Shown: positions 34,964 through 44,892 of the stretch, in pieces
Numbering within the stretch: position 1 is the stretch's first letter
Layout of the letters: each line of letters opens with the position of its first letter
Assembly: GCA_050011775.1 (NCBI GenBank)
Contig: JBEKIL010000009.1
Location: forward strand, 97,305 to 161,304
DNA from: CAVZMI01 sp050011775
GTDB lineage: Bacteria; Bacteroidota; Ignavibacteria; UBA10030; CAVZMI01
DNA length: 64,000 nt
Direction: 5' to 3'
Position numbers and translations under genes: made by a program
The notes under the pieces: model-generated
What the model was told of the DNA's origin: nothing
Database searches by the model: none
The model's input: the letters and a program-made list of their open reading frames with translations, nothing else

Positions 34964-36247
34964 ATGTCGAAAAGAATGAATATCTCCTGGCTTCAATGCG
35001 TTCAGTGTAATGCAATTTACGACATTGACGAAATCCGTTTCAGCTGTAGCTGCGGCCATCTTCTGGATGCAGTACACGATCTGGGAATGATGAAATCGAT
35101 GGTCTCTCGTGATATGTTCGACGATCGTTTGGGCTTGGTTGATGCCCCGTTATCGAGTGGAGTATGGCGGTTTCGCGAGCTTGTAATGCCCGAAGTCGCC
35201 GATGAAGCGATAGTCACGAAATCCGAGGGAAATACACGGCTCTATAGAAATAAAAAGATTAGCAAATGGACCGGCCTCGAAAAATTATTTCTGAAACACG
35301 AGGGAGAAAATCCAACCGGCTCGTTCAAAGACCGGGGAATGACAGTTGCTGTGACAAAGGCAAAAAGCCTCGAAAGACCCGCCGTCGTATGTGCATCGAC
35401 TGGAAATACTTCTGCATCGCTCGCTTCATATGCTTCTGAAGGCGGTTTGGTAGGAATCGTGCTTATCCCACATGGGGATGTCGCCATCGGTAAAGTCGCT
35501 CAGGCACTTGCCTATGGAGCAAAGACTCTCATGGTGCGCGGCGATTTCGATGATTGTATGCGGTTGATTCAGGAAGCGGAAGCATCACTTAAAGCCTACC
35601 CCCTGAATTCAATCAATCCGTTTCGCCTTGAGGGCCAAAAAACAATTATGTGGGAAACACTTCAACAACTCCACTGGGAGGTTCCGGATTGGATCGTCCT
35701 TCCCGGCGGGAATCTTGGAAATACAAGTGCATTCGGGAAAGCGTTTTATGAAGCAAAGGAGCTCGGACTTATCGATCGTATGCCGCGCTTTGCGGTGATA
35801 CAGGCTGCAGGTGCAAATCCATTCTATAGTGCGTTCAAACGCAATTTCGAATCGCTGCAAACTGTAAAAGCTTCTACTATTGCGACGGCAATTAAGATCG
35901 GGAATCCGGTGAATTACGAGAAAGCCGTTCGGACACTCCGCTGGACCGACGGAATTTCCGAGCAGGTGACCGACGAGGAAATTCTCGATGCCAAAGGAAT
36001 CGTCGATTCCTCGGGTATTGGAGCCGAGCCGGCTTCATGCGCAACCATTGCCGGCGTACAGAAACTGGTCGCAAACGGTGTGATTAAAAAATCAGAGACC
36101 GTTGTCGGACTCCTGACAGGCCATATTCTGAAAGATCCAGATGCGATTGCGAAATATCATGATCGTGAACCGAATCATCGCTATTCAAATCCACCGCGTC
36201 AGATCAATCCATCACTCGATGAACTGGCGGCAATCCTGAAGGAGTAG
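34964..36247 (+). CDS. thrC: Threonine synthase
   Basis: PLP enzyme that converts O-phosphohomoserine to threonine. Numbered from ATG 34964, it has an N-terminal zinc ribbon (C12, C15, C28, C30), SEGNTRLY at 87-94, and the PLP lysine K122 in NPTGSFKDRGM, followed by CASTGNTSASLA and the glycine phosphate loop PGGNLGNTSAFGKAF. This is the ~420-residue form with a zinc ribbon rather than the E. coli type. The start could also be ATG 34976 or TTG 34940. It converges with the ApgM-like gene, the two stops being only 8 bp apart, so all dedicated threonine genes are clustered here. Confidence 0.93.
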   Translation: MSKRMNISWLQCVQCNAIYDIDEIRFSCSCGHLLDAVHDLGMMKSMVSRDMFDDRLGLVDAPLSSGVWRFRELVMPEVADEAIVTKSEGNTRLYRNKKISKWTGLEKLFLKHEGENPTGSFKDRGMTVAVTKAKSLERPAVVCASTGNTSASLASYASEGGLVGIVLIPHGDVAIGKVAQALAYGAKTLMVRGDFDDCMRLIQEAEASLKAYPLNSINPFRLEGQKTIMWETLQQLHWEVPDWIVLPGGNLGNTSAFGKAFYEAKELGLIDRMPRFAVIQAAGANPFYSAFKRNFESLQTVKASTIATAIKIGNPVNYEKAVRTLRWTDGISEQVTDEEILDAKGIVDSSGIGAEPASCATIAGVQKLVANGVIKKSETVVGLLTGHILKDPDAIAKYHDREPNHRYSNPPRQINPSLDELAAILKE

Positions 36248-36255
36248 TTTATCTC

Positions 36256-37449
36256 TTATTTTTTTAGGAAGAACTCCATCAGCTCATAGCCGTTGTTAAA
36301 GATAATGCCCGTCCGTGCGGCATTTGTCTCACCGAAGGGGAGATGTTCATTACCCGTGATTCCTTCTCCGGCCATGGCAAATGGTACCGGTTCACCGGAG
36401 TGCCCCCGGGATAGTACCGAGGTCGGATGGTCCGGCATCACAAGTATTCGCCAGCTTTTGTAATTCTTGAGCTCCTCCATTACCGGTCCGATGATATGCT
36501 TGTCGATTTCTTCCACAGCTTTTTTCTTTATGGCTGCATCGCCGGCATGCCCCGCTTCATCCGGTGCTTCCACGTGCACGAGGACGATATCGTATTTCCC
36601 GATCGCCTCTATCGCCGCAAGCCCCTTGGCCCTATAATTGGTGTCTATATATCCTGTCGCACCTTCTACCTTTATCCATTCAAAGCCTATCAGCTTCGCC
36701 AATCCTTTAACGAGGTCGACCGCTGTTATAGCCGCTCCCTTCAATCCATATTTCTTTTCGAATGGTTCCATTCTGGATTTTTTGCCCTGGCCCCAGAGCC
36801 AGATCGAGCTTACTTCATTCTTTCCGAGATCTCTGCGTGTTCGGTTAATTTCATGATTCTTGAAAAGTTCTCGACTCTTTATTATGAGAGTGATAGGAAA
36901 CTCTGAATTTTTCCCCCGCGGCAGTATGCTGATTATTTTCTTGCCGATCATATCATGCGGCGGTTGCGTATGGAGTTTCGTATAATCATATCCTTTTACT
37001 ATCATCAGGTGCCGGTATCCGACTCCCGGGTAGAATCTTACCTGTTTACTGCCGAATGCTTTATTGAGCTCCTCTATTAATATCTTACCATCTTCGCTTG
37101 AGATATGCCCCGCACTGTGGTCGGCCATCTTCTCATCGATAATCGTTACCAGATTGCAGCGAAATATCCAGTCGTCTTCTGTGACGTCAATACCCTGTGC
37201 GACAGCCTCTATTGGTGCTCTGCCGCTGTAATATTTCACCGGATCGTAGCCGAGCACCGCCATCATTGCCACATCGCTGCCAGCCTGAAGAGAAGGGGGG
37301 ACTGTGTGGCACAAACCCTGTCTGCCATTAATGGCAATTGCATCCATGTTCGGTTTCTCTGCGGCTTCAAGCACCGTTTTTCCATCGAACACCGGCAGCG
37401 GTTTATCGGCGGCTCCATCAGGTACGACGATGACATATTTCCTGCTCAA
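36256..37449 (-). CDS. ApgM-type cofactor-independent phosphoglycerate mutase family; candidate homoserine kinase
   Basis: Alkaline-phosphatase superfamily protein of 397 residues, of the archaeal-type ApgM branch. Metal-site motifs are visible: VVPDGAAD near the N-terminus, the S-D motif in QAGSDVAMMAVLGYDP with the candidate phosphorylated serine, VHVEAPDEAGHAGD and LVMPDHPTSV followed by RGHSGEPVPFAM. It starts with TTG 37449, supported by AAGGAG 8 bp upstream that overlaps the thrA stop codon. It sits 14 bp after aspartokinase/homoserine dehydrogenase and faces threonine synthase, and no GHMP-type thrB is present. Members of this family in threonine operons have been proposed as functional substitutes for homoserine kinase. 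That role is favoured by context; true phosphoglycerate mutase activity cannot be excluded. Confidence 0.85.
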   Translation of the reverse strand: MSRKYVIVVPDGAADKPLPVFDGKTVLEAAEKPNMDAIAINGRQGLCHTVPPSLQAGSDVAMMAVLGYDPVKYYSGRAPIEAVAQGIDVTEDDWIFRCNLVTIIDEKMADHSAGHISSEDGKILIEELNKAFGSKQVRFYPGVGYRHLMIVKGYDYTKLHTQPPHDMIGKKIISILPRGKNSEFPITLIIKSRELFKNHEINRTRRDLGKNEVSSIWLWGQGKKSRMEPFEKKYGLKGAAITAVDLVKGLAKLIGFEWIKVEGATGYIDTNYRAKGLAAIEAIGKYDIVLVHVEAPDEAGHAGDAAIKKKAVEEIDKHIIGPVMEELKNYKSWRILVMPDHPTSVLSRGHSGEPVPFAMAGEGITGNEHLPFGETNAARTGIIFNNGYELMEFFLKK

Positions 37450-37463
37450 TGAATATACTCCTT

Positions 37464-39935
37464 TTACTGGGGTAAATAATGCAATAATTTCAGAAGATCG
37501 GAAAAGACCCCCATCGCTGTTACGTCTGCACCGGCGCCTGGACCCTGGACAACCAGTGGTGTTTGCGAGTAGCGGTGGGTGGTGAACGCAATGATGTTAT
37601 CGCTCCCTTTTGTCGTAGCAAAAAGATGATTGGCCGGAATTTCCCTGATGCCTGCGAATGCTGTCCGTCCTTGCAGCACACCGACATACCGCAGCACCGA
37701 ACCATGGTTGTGTGCTGTCTCGAAAAGGCGTTTCATCGCGTCATCATGTCTGGCATATCGTTGGAAGAAATCTTTCGGCAAAGATCCTCCCCGTAACGAT
37801 TGAGGAACCAGATTTTCGACCTTAACGTGCTTCATATCCATTTTCAATCCGATTTGACGGGCGAGAATCAACAGCTTCCGGGCGACATCGCCTCCCGACA
37901 AATCCTCGCGCGGGTCCGGCTCGGTGTAGCCAAGTTCAAGAGCTTCCCGAACGAATGCACTGAACGGGCGCACGCCGTCGTAATGATTGAAGAGGTGACT
38001 CAGCGTTCCGGAAAACATTCCTTCAATTTTTACGATTTCATCGCCGCTCGCGATCAAATCCTTTAGTGTGGATATGATTGGCAAACCTGCCCCGACGTTT
38101 GTTTCATACAGGAAATATTTCTGACGGTTCTTCATTAATTCGGTCAGCTGTTTATATCGCCGCCACGGAAGTACATTCGCCCGCTTGTTCGGCGTTATAA
38201 TGTGCATGTTCAGCCGGACAAAATCCTCATACATGTCGACAATCTCGGAACTTGCCGTGCAATCAACAACAACGGCATTTGTCAGCTGGAGTGATGCAAG
38301 CTGCCGCAGTAATTCCGAACGCTCGGTCCGATAGGGCGAGTTGTTGAAGGCCTCCTTCCATTTCTTCAGATCGATTCCTGTCGAAGAGAGAACGAATCGG
38401 TCGATATCGACAATTCCGCATACATGGACATCAAATCCCTGCGAATGAAGATATGATTGCTGTTGCTGGATCTGTTTCAGAAGAGTGCCGCCGATATTTC
38501 CCGGACCGATCAGAATCACTCCAAGCTTTTTCGTCGGTTCAAAGAAAGCTTCGTGAATAACGTTCAATGCACGGTATTTCTGCTGTTCATCGATAACGAA
38601 AGAAATGTTTCGTTCCGACGCTCCTTGTGCAATTGCGGAAATATTGATGTTGTTACGTCCCAGCGCCTGGAATACTTTTCCGGAAACGCCGGGAGTGCCC
38701 TTCATTCCGTCTCCCACAATAGCGACGATCGTCTGGCCGGGTTTATCATCGAGTGAAGTCAGTCTGGATTTCAGCTCATAGTGAAACTCTTTTGCAACGG
38801 CTTTCTTCGCTGTTGTGACGTCTTTACTGTTAATGGCGAAACATATTGTGTGTTCCGACGACGCTTGTGATATCAAAATGGTATTTACACCGTGTGATGC
38901 AAGTGCACGAAATAACCGTTCTGCAACTCCAGGAACACCGACCATGCTCATTCCGCGCAATGTGACGAGAGTGCATTCGTCGATAGCTGTAATTCCCTTT
39001 GCAACTTTTTCCGATCGATCCACGCGGCGAGAAATGAGGGTTCCGGCAGCGGATGGATTTAACGAATTCTTTATAATGATTGGAATACGTTTTGCCACAG
39101 CGGGGGCGATCGATGATGAATGAAGCACTCTTGCCCCAAAGTAGGATAGTTCCATCGCTTCTTCATACGATAGCGACGGCAGAACAGACGCGTTGGAAAC
39201 TACACGCGGATCGGCACTAAGGATACCATCGACATCGGTCCAGATTTCTATCAAAGACACGTCAAGTGCCGCCCCGATAATTACTGCCGAATAATCGGAT
39301 CCGTTTCTGCCGATCGTGGTCGTGAGGCCGTCTTCGGTCGAACCGATGAATCCGGTAATGACGGGAATCAACCGTTTCCCGGAACCGGCGAATAGGTGTT
39401 GGAAATATGTTCTGATCGCCCGGTTGGTTTTATCGAACAGAATACCTGCTCGTGTGAATTGATCGTCGGTTTTCACAAACTCGCGTGCATCGATATTTCG
39501 CGCAGGTCGTGATCGCTGTATAAAGGAGGTAATTATTAGCGCCGACAGGCGTTCTCCGAAACTAGCCGTCAAATCAAGCGTACGCGGAGAACAATGATGA
39601 AGCATATAAATCCCCTGAAGCACATCGCGTAGTTCCGCGAGCATGACCTGGAGTTCTAATGCGATACGTTTTGGCGGAAGAGCGTTATGAAGAACGCTCA
39701 GTGTTTTTGAATGCCGTTCAGCCAGCTTTTGGTAGATCGAATGAAATTTCCTGTCGCCTGCTTCTGCCAGGCGGGCGCATTCCAGTAATTGATCTGTCAC
39801 TCCACCGAATGCAGACACAACTATAGCAACGCGTTCTTTCTTTGCATTACTGAGAATAATTGATGCAACATCGCGTATTCGCTCGGGAGTAGCAACCGAT
39901 GAACCGCCAAATTTCAAAATCTTTTTAATGGACAT
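37464..39935 (-). CDS. thrA: Bifunctional aspartokinase/homoserine dehydrogenase
   Basis: Catalyses the first and third steps of threonine/methionine synthesis from aspartate. The 823-residue fusion starts with the aspartokinase motif KFGGSSVATPERI, continues with GRNGSDYSA and WTDVDGI, then tandem ACT regulatory domains (about 310-460: VTLRGMSMVGVPG, VAIVGDGMKGTPGVSG). The homoserine dehydrogenase half begins near 468 with ILIGPGNIGGTLL and carries NKRANVL, YETNVGAGLPIISTL and GTLSHLFN. GGAAAAGAA precedes the ATG. The ACT domains predict feedback control by threonine. It is transcribed together with the ApgM-like gene. Confidence 0.96.
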   Translation of the reverse strand: MSIKKILKFGGSSVATPERIRDVASIILSNAKKERVAIVVSAFGGVTDQLLECARLAEAGDRKFHSIYQKLAERHSKTLSVLHNALPPKRIALELQVMLAELRDVLQGIYMLHHCSPRTLDLTASFGERLSALIITSFIQRSRPARNIDAREFVKTDDQFTRAGILFDKTNRAIRTYFQHLFAGSGKRLIPVITGFIGSTEDGLTTTIGRNGSDYSAVIIGAALDVSLIEIWTDVDGILSADPRVVSNASVLPSLSYEEAMELSYFGARVLHSSSIAPAVAKRIPIIIKNSLNPSAAGTLISRRVDRSEKVAKGITAIDECTLVTLRGMSMVGVPGVAERLFRALASHGVNTILISQASSEHTICFAINSKDVTTAKKAVAKEFHYELKSRLTSLDDKPGQTIVAIVGDGMKGTPGVSGKVFQALGRNNINISAIAQGASERNISFVIDEQQKYRALNVIHEAFFEPTKKLGVILIGPGNIGGTLLKQIQQQQSYLHSQGFDVHVCGIVDIDRFVLSSTGIDLKKWKEAFNNSPYRTERSELLRQLASLQLTNAVVVDCTASSEIVDMYEDFVRLNMHIITPNKRANVLPWRRYKQLTELMKNRQKYFLYETNVGAGLPIISTLKDLIASGDEIVKIEGMFSGTLSHLFNHYDGVRPFSAFVREALELGYTEPDPREDLSGGDVARKLLILARQIGLKMDMKHVKVENLVPQSLRGGSLPKDFFQRYARHDDAMKRLFETAHNHGSVLRYVGVLQGRTAFAGIREIPANHLFATTKGSDNIIAFTTHRYSQTPLVVQGPGAGADVTAMGVFSDLLKLLHYLPQ

Positions 39936-40143
39936 TTCTTTTCCTTATATTCTTCTCGGCATTTTCAGAAAAAGCTTTTCCGGCATCAGATACGTCGGGA
40001 GTTTCAGGCAGGCAAAGGTATGATACGAAAAGGCTTCTAAAAAAGCAAGAAAGTGGAGGAACCGGGTCGCAGTAATTAGAATGGCTGATGATATTTCTGT
40101 AATATATCAGGCACAAGATCCCGGGTTAAAAGCACATCGTATT

Positions 40144-43100
40144 TTATGCATCTAATACATCGCGTATTTTATTCAGAAGATCATTCATATTGTACGGCTT
40201 TTGTACAATTTCTTTTGCCCCATCTCTGAATATTTCCGATCTTTCACCCGGATCGGTGTAACCTGTAGCCATGATGAATTTGATTGCCGGGTTATGTGCC
40301 TTCAACTTTTTAAGAATTTCTCGCCCGCTCAAAATAGGTAATCCAAGATCAGAGAGTACCAGTGCGATTTTCTGTTGGTTCTGCTTGTATAATTCGATTG
40401 CTTCGTCACCGTCTGAAGCCGTCAGGACAGTATAGCCGTTTCCTTCAAGGCTGATATGAATCAACTCTCTCAATAATTCCTCATCTTCGACAACCAGGAT
40501 GGTTTCTGTACCGCCGGTAACATTCTTCTTTACCTCTTTTTCACGATCGATGCTCATCGCCGATTGTAATTCTTTTACAGGAAAGTAAAGAGAGAATGTT
40601 GTGCCTTGTCCGACCTTGCTCTGGACATCGATGAATCCTTCATGACTTTCTACAATACCGAAGACAACCGCCAGGCCCAGCCCTGTACCTTTTCCGACTT
40701 CCTTTGTTGTGAAGAAGGGATCGAAGATACGCTGAATAGTTGCCTCATCCATACCGACACCCGTGTCATCCACCTTGATGGAAACATATTGTTCGAACGT
40801 TGCGTCGATAAAGCGGGAACGTAAAGATTCACCGGTAATAATTCCGGTTGAAATTGTGAGTGTTCCGGCCCCCGACATCGCATCGCGGGCGTTGACACAG
40901 AGATTGAGTAATACCTGATGAAGCTGTGTTGAATCGGCAGTAATGAGAGGGAGACTTTCAGATAAGCGGCACACGAAAGTCATCGTCTTTGGGAACGTCT
41001 CGTGGAAGAGTTTTTCGATTTCTTTGACGGAATCATTTATTTGAATCGGAGTGAATTCCACATCGCTCTTGCGGGCAAATGTGAGCATCTGCCGGACCAA
41101 TGATGCACCGCGCTCCGACGCCTTGTCAATCGCAGCAAGACTCGCTTTCAGCCTTTGAGGATCACTATGAGAGATCGATATTATCGATGAATGTCCCATG
41201 ATAATACCGAGGATGTTGTTGAAGTCGTGTGCAATACCGCTGGCAAGAGTTCCAAGGCTTTCTAATTTTTGCGCCTGATGTATTTCTTTTTCGAGATTTC
41301 GCTGCTCCGTGACATCGCGCTGAATACACAGAAATCCGACGATTTTTCCCTGAGAATCTAGAATTGGGTTAGCGGTAATCTCGATATTAAGGAGACGATC
41401 GTCTTTCGTCCGATTAATCCATTCTTCCTTCACGATCTGTCTGCTCAGAAGGGTATGCCAGAAAGCTGTGTACTTTTCACGTTGTTGTACACCTGATTTC
41501 AGGATGCGCGGAGTCACCTTACCGATTACTTCATTCGGTTCGTAACCGTAGAGTTGAGCGAATGCCGCATTCGCAAATGTTATAATTCCGCTACGGTCGG
41601 TCATGAAAATTACTTCACCCGATGCTGCAACCGCCTGATTTAATCGCATCAAAGATTCTTCGGTATGCTTTTGTTCCGTGATATCTTCGATGATTCCGTC
41701 ATAGTACAGTGTCTTTCCTTGAGAATCTCGAATTGCGTGTGAATTCTCTCGAATAAAAACCCTTGTCCCATCCCGCTTAACCCAACAGGACTCCAGGCCT
41801 TTCACCTCACCCCTGCTTTCTACACTCTTGATGAATCGAGAACGATCATATGAATGATCAAGTCCTTCTCTCTGGATATCTTTGGCTGCAAATTCTTCTA
41901 ACGATGAATAACCAAGCATATTGATCAGAGCAGGATTTGCCAGTAGAATTTTACCATCCGGTGTTGTTCTATAGATACCGACGGTACTGTTCTCGTACAG
42001 AGATCGGAAGCGTTCCTCACTCACACGCAATGCCTCCTCTGCCTGCTTTCGTGCCGTGATATCTTGGTTTACGCCATAAGTCCTTATCGTGCGGCCCTTA
42101 TTGTCTTTGATGACAAAGATACGGACGGATATATGGCCGATACTTCCATCTGCATAAATAATTCGATGCTCTAGATCCCGCGAGAAATTGGGATCTGTTG
42201 TTTCCAGTGCTTTCTGAATCTCGGTACCAACCACGGATAGATCATCAGGATGAACGAATCGCTGGGCATATTGAGCGGATGACATTGCATATCCACCGAC
42301 TTGTTCTGCTGTTGTGCGGAAGATATTATAAAAGTGGTCGTTAAATATAAAAAGATCTTTATCGACATCGTATTCCCAGTAGCCCATACGGGCAATCTTT
42401 GAAGCGGTCGCCAACTGCGTTTCTCTCGTGCGCAATTCGGTTTCCACGCGTTTTTGTTCGGAGATATTTTGCACAGCGCCGTAAATCCCGGCCAATGTAT
42501 TCCTTTTTTCGTCCCATACAGGATGAGCATACACCCGCACCCAGACTACCTTGCCGCTTTTCATAATCGTGCGCAGTTCTGTCACAACCTGTTGGTTCGA
42601 GCGCAGTTTTTCCATGTCACGATCATCGATAGCGTAGTCATCCGGATGAACAGTTGCGCGCCAACCGCCAATGGATGCATATTCTTCGAATGTGTATCCG
42701 GTCATCGCTTCAAACGCTCCGGCGACCCATTCCGGGATAAGCCTGCCGTCTGTTCCTACATTTGTTGAAAATACATAATCGGAAACCACATTGGAAATGA
42801 GGCGATAGCGGGTTTCGCTCTCTTTCAGCTTTTCCTCTGCTTGTATGCGCTCGGTTATGTCTAGAGCGATTCCGACCATACCGAGGAGTGACCCTTCCTT
42901 GTCCCGCAGTGATATTTTGGAAATAAGTTCCCACCGCTGTTGGCCATTTGAGTCAACCGAACACTGTTGCCTTCCTAATATTGTTTCCCCATCTCTGATA
43001 ATCCTTTGATCCTCGGCAAAATATTCTTCTGCAAGCTCCTTTGGATAAACCTCAAAATCAGTCTTTCCGAGAAGATCGGCCTCGGTCAGCGGCTCTTTAC

Positions 43101-44892
43101 GGCCGAGCGTGACCCCAACACGTTTCAGATGGGCCGTATTGACGACCGTTTTCTTGTATTCCTTATTCTTCACAAAAACGGAGTTCGGTAAATGATCAAT
43201 CAGCGTTTTAAGAAGTACACGTTCCTGCTCCCGTGTTTCCTCCGTTTGTTTGCGCTCGGTGATGTCTTGAATAACTACCATCAATCCGGTTGGCTTCTTT
43301 TCTGTATCGAACAAGAGAGCTGAATTGATTTCTCCAATAAATTCTGAACCGTCTTTTCTACGCATTCGATATTGATCGTTCGGTACAAAATTTCCATCAA
43401 ATGCACCCGCAATATTAACCATTGCTTTCTGATGGTCTTCGGGAAATATCCACTCAATCGGTAAGTGCTCGATGACTTCAGATCCATCTTCGTACCCATA
43501 CATTTCCAGCCCCCTGGGCGATACATAGGAAATCTTTCCATCCGTTCTTATGATCATGATGGCTTCAGGAGATGCAGAAATAAGAGAGTGGTAGAGTTCC
43601 TCACTTTTCCGCAGGGCTTCCTCTGCCCGCTTGCGATCGGTGATATCACGCGAGATGCCGAATGTACCGATGATGTTGCCCTCCTTGTCGCGCAGAGGCA
43701 TCTTGGTTGTTGAAACCCACGTCTCTCGACCGTCGGGCCACGTCTCCTTTTCTTCGATACCCACAATGGGTTGGCCTGTTCGGATGATCGTCTGCTCAGC
43801 CTCGAACGCTGGCCGGGCGTGTTCCTCCGTGAAAAAGTCAAAGTCTGTCTTACCCATGGATTGCGCACGTTCGCTGAGGTTAAATTTTTCAGCCAGCGCC
43901 TTACTAATTGTAATAAAGCAGCTATCGGCATCCTTGAAGTAGATGTTATCAGGAACGTTATCCATGAGTGCCCTCACTAGATTCCGTTCCTTACTCAATG
44001 CTTCCTCCGCCTGCTTACGCTCGGTGATGTCGCGGCACAGCGAAAGGATCCTGATGGATTCTCCGCTGCCTACTACTGTCGCGTTGATCTCAATGGGAGT
44101 AATTTGTTCACTACGGTTTATGTATTCGATTTCAAGATTTCTGACATAACCCTGCTCGGCACACTTCTTCACTTCGGTGGCATTTCGCTCCAGGTCATGT
44201 GGGGCTGTCCATTCAACCACGCTTCGGCCGAGGATCTCATCCAGCGTATCGTAGCCTGTGAGCCGGATATATTCTTTATTGGCGTCGATGACTCTGCCTT
44301 GGGAATCTAGAATGAGATACCCTGTGTCGGTCATCTCGATTAAGGCCTTGTGTTTTTCTTCGCTTTCCCGTAAAGCCTCCTCAGCCCGCTTGTGCTCGGT
44401 GAGGTCTCTTATGAAAGCTGTAACTCCAACAATTTCTTCATTTTGATGTATCGGATTCCAACTGAACTCATAATAAATATCCGGCTCTGGTTGATGTTGC
44501 ATTTCCGAAAAGGCTTCTCCCTTTAACGCACGATCCATGCTTTGTTTTGCAAGTATACGTAATTCAGGTATCCGCATACATTCAAGCAGATTCATTCCAA
44601 TTTTAATGTCAGCATTCCATACTCGTTTCATTTCCTTACGATGCTTTTCATTAAATGTGGTATAGCAGTAATTTTTGTCCAATGAGAAAATAAAGATATC
44701 GCTTGCGCTATTAATCAAAGCATCTAGCAATGCATACTGAGCTTTCAAAGTTTCCTCCGCCTGCTTGCGCTCGGTGATATCCTGTTCACTGTGCTTACGT
44801 TTCTTCAGCAGCGTTTCCAGCTTCTTCACTTTTGTACGAACAGATTCCCGTTTTTCAATCAGTTCGTTCTTCGTTTTCCTATCATTCTTCAT
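40144..44892 (-). CDS. Soluble hybrid histidine kinase with nine PAS domains and a C-terminal receiver
   Basis: Predicted cytoplasmic sensor of 1,582 residues with no transmembrane segment. An N-terminal coiled coil (1-45) is followed by nine PAS/PAC modules at about 50-170, 175-295, 300-420, 425-548, 555-683, 690-812, 820-945, 955-1075 and 1080-1198, joined by ITERKQAEEALR-type linkers. The kinase core has the phospho-accepting H1222 in GIAHDFNNILG, the N-box NLCVNARDAM, DDTGVGMD and GTGLGLAVVFG. The receiver (1464-1582) has D1515 in LSDLGLP. AGGAGG stands 6 bp before the ATG. There is no output domain, so phosphate must pass to another protein. Its C-terminal 380 residues closely match the kinase at 57-61 kb, and its N-terminal 40 codons match the kinase at 61.5-63.1 kb. 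Confidence 0.93.
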   Translation of the reverse strand: MKNDRKTKNELIEKRESVRTKVKKLETLLKKRKHSEQDITERKQAEETLKAQYALLDALINSASDIFIFSLDKNYCYTTFNEKHRKEMKRVWNADIKIGMNLLECMRIPELRILAKQSMDRALKGEAFSEMQHQPEPDIYYEFSWNPIHQNEEIVGVTAFIRDLTEHKRAEEALRESEEKHKALIEMTDTGYLILDSQGRVIDANKEYIRLTGYDTLDEILGRSVVEWTAPHDLERNATEVKKCAEQGYVRNLEIEYINRSEQITPIEINATVVGSGESIRILSLCRDITERKQAEEALSKERNLVRALMDNVPDNIYFKDADSCFITISKALAEKFNLSERAQSMGKTDFDFFTEEHARPAFEAEQTIIRTGQPIVGIEEKETWPDGRETWVSTTKMPLRDKEGNIIGTFGISRDITDRKRAEEALRKSEELYHSLISASPEAIMIIRTDGKISYVSPRGLEMYGYEDGSEVIEHLPIEWIFPEDHQKAMVNIAGAFDGNFVPNDQYRMRRKDGSEFIGEINSALLFDTEKKPTGLMVVIQDITERKQTEETREQERVLLKTLIDHLPNSVFVKNKEYKKTVVNTAHLKRVGVTLGRKEPLTEADLLGKTDFEVYPKELAEEYFAEDQRIIRDGETILGRQQCSVDSNGQQRWELISKISLRDKEGSLLGMVGIALDITERIQAEEKLKESETRYRLISNVVSDYVFSTNVGTDGRLIPEWVAGAFEAMTGYTFEEYASIGGWRATVHPDDYAIDDRDMEKLRSNQQVVTELRTIMKSGKVVWVRVYAHPVWDEKRNTLAGIYGAVQNISEQKRVETELRTRETQLATASKIARMGYWEYDVDKDLFIFNDHFYNIFRTTAEQVGGYAMSSAQYAQRFVHPDDLSVVGTEIQKALETTDPNFSRDLEHRIIYADGSIGHISVRIFVIKDNKGRTIRTYGVNQDITARKQAEEALRVSEERFRSLYENSTVGIYRTTPDGKILLANPALINMLGYSSLEEFAAKDIQREGLDHSYDRSRFIKSVESRGEVKGLESCWVKRDGTRVFIRENSHAIRDSQGKTLYYDGIIEDITEQKHTEESLMRLNQAVAASGEVIFMTDRSGIITFANAAFAQLYGYEPNEVIGKVTPRILKSGVQQREKYTAFWHTLLSRQIVKEEWINRTKDDRLLNIEITANPILDSQGKIVGFLCIQRDVTEQRNLEKEIHQAQKLESLGTLASGIAHDFNNILGIIMGHSSIISISHSDPQRLKASLAAIDKASERGASLVRQMLTFARKSDVEFTPIQINDSVKEIEKLFHETFPKTMTFVCRLSESLPLITADSTQLHQVLLNLCVNARDAMSGAGTLTISTGIITGESLRSRFIDATFEQYVSIKVDDTGVGMDEATIQRIFDPFFTTKEVGKGTGLGLAVVFGIVESHEGFIDVQSKVGQGTTFSLYFPVKELQSAMSIDREKEVKKNVTGGTETILVVEDEELLRELIHISLEGNGYTVLTASDGDEAIELYKQNQQKIALVLSDLGLPILSGREILKKLKAHNPAIKFIMATGYTDPGERSEIFRDGAKEIVQKPYNMNDLLNKIRDVLDA

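Noticed and set aside
39925..40116. Minus-strand 63-codon frame between the nine-PAS kinase and thrA
   Set aside because: Overlaps the thrA start region and reads an implausible mixture of residues; no independent evidence.
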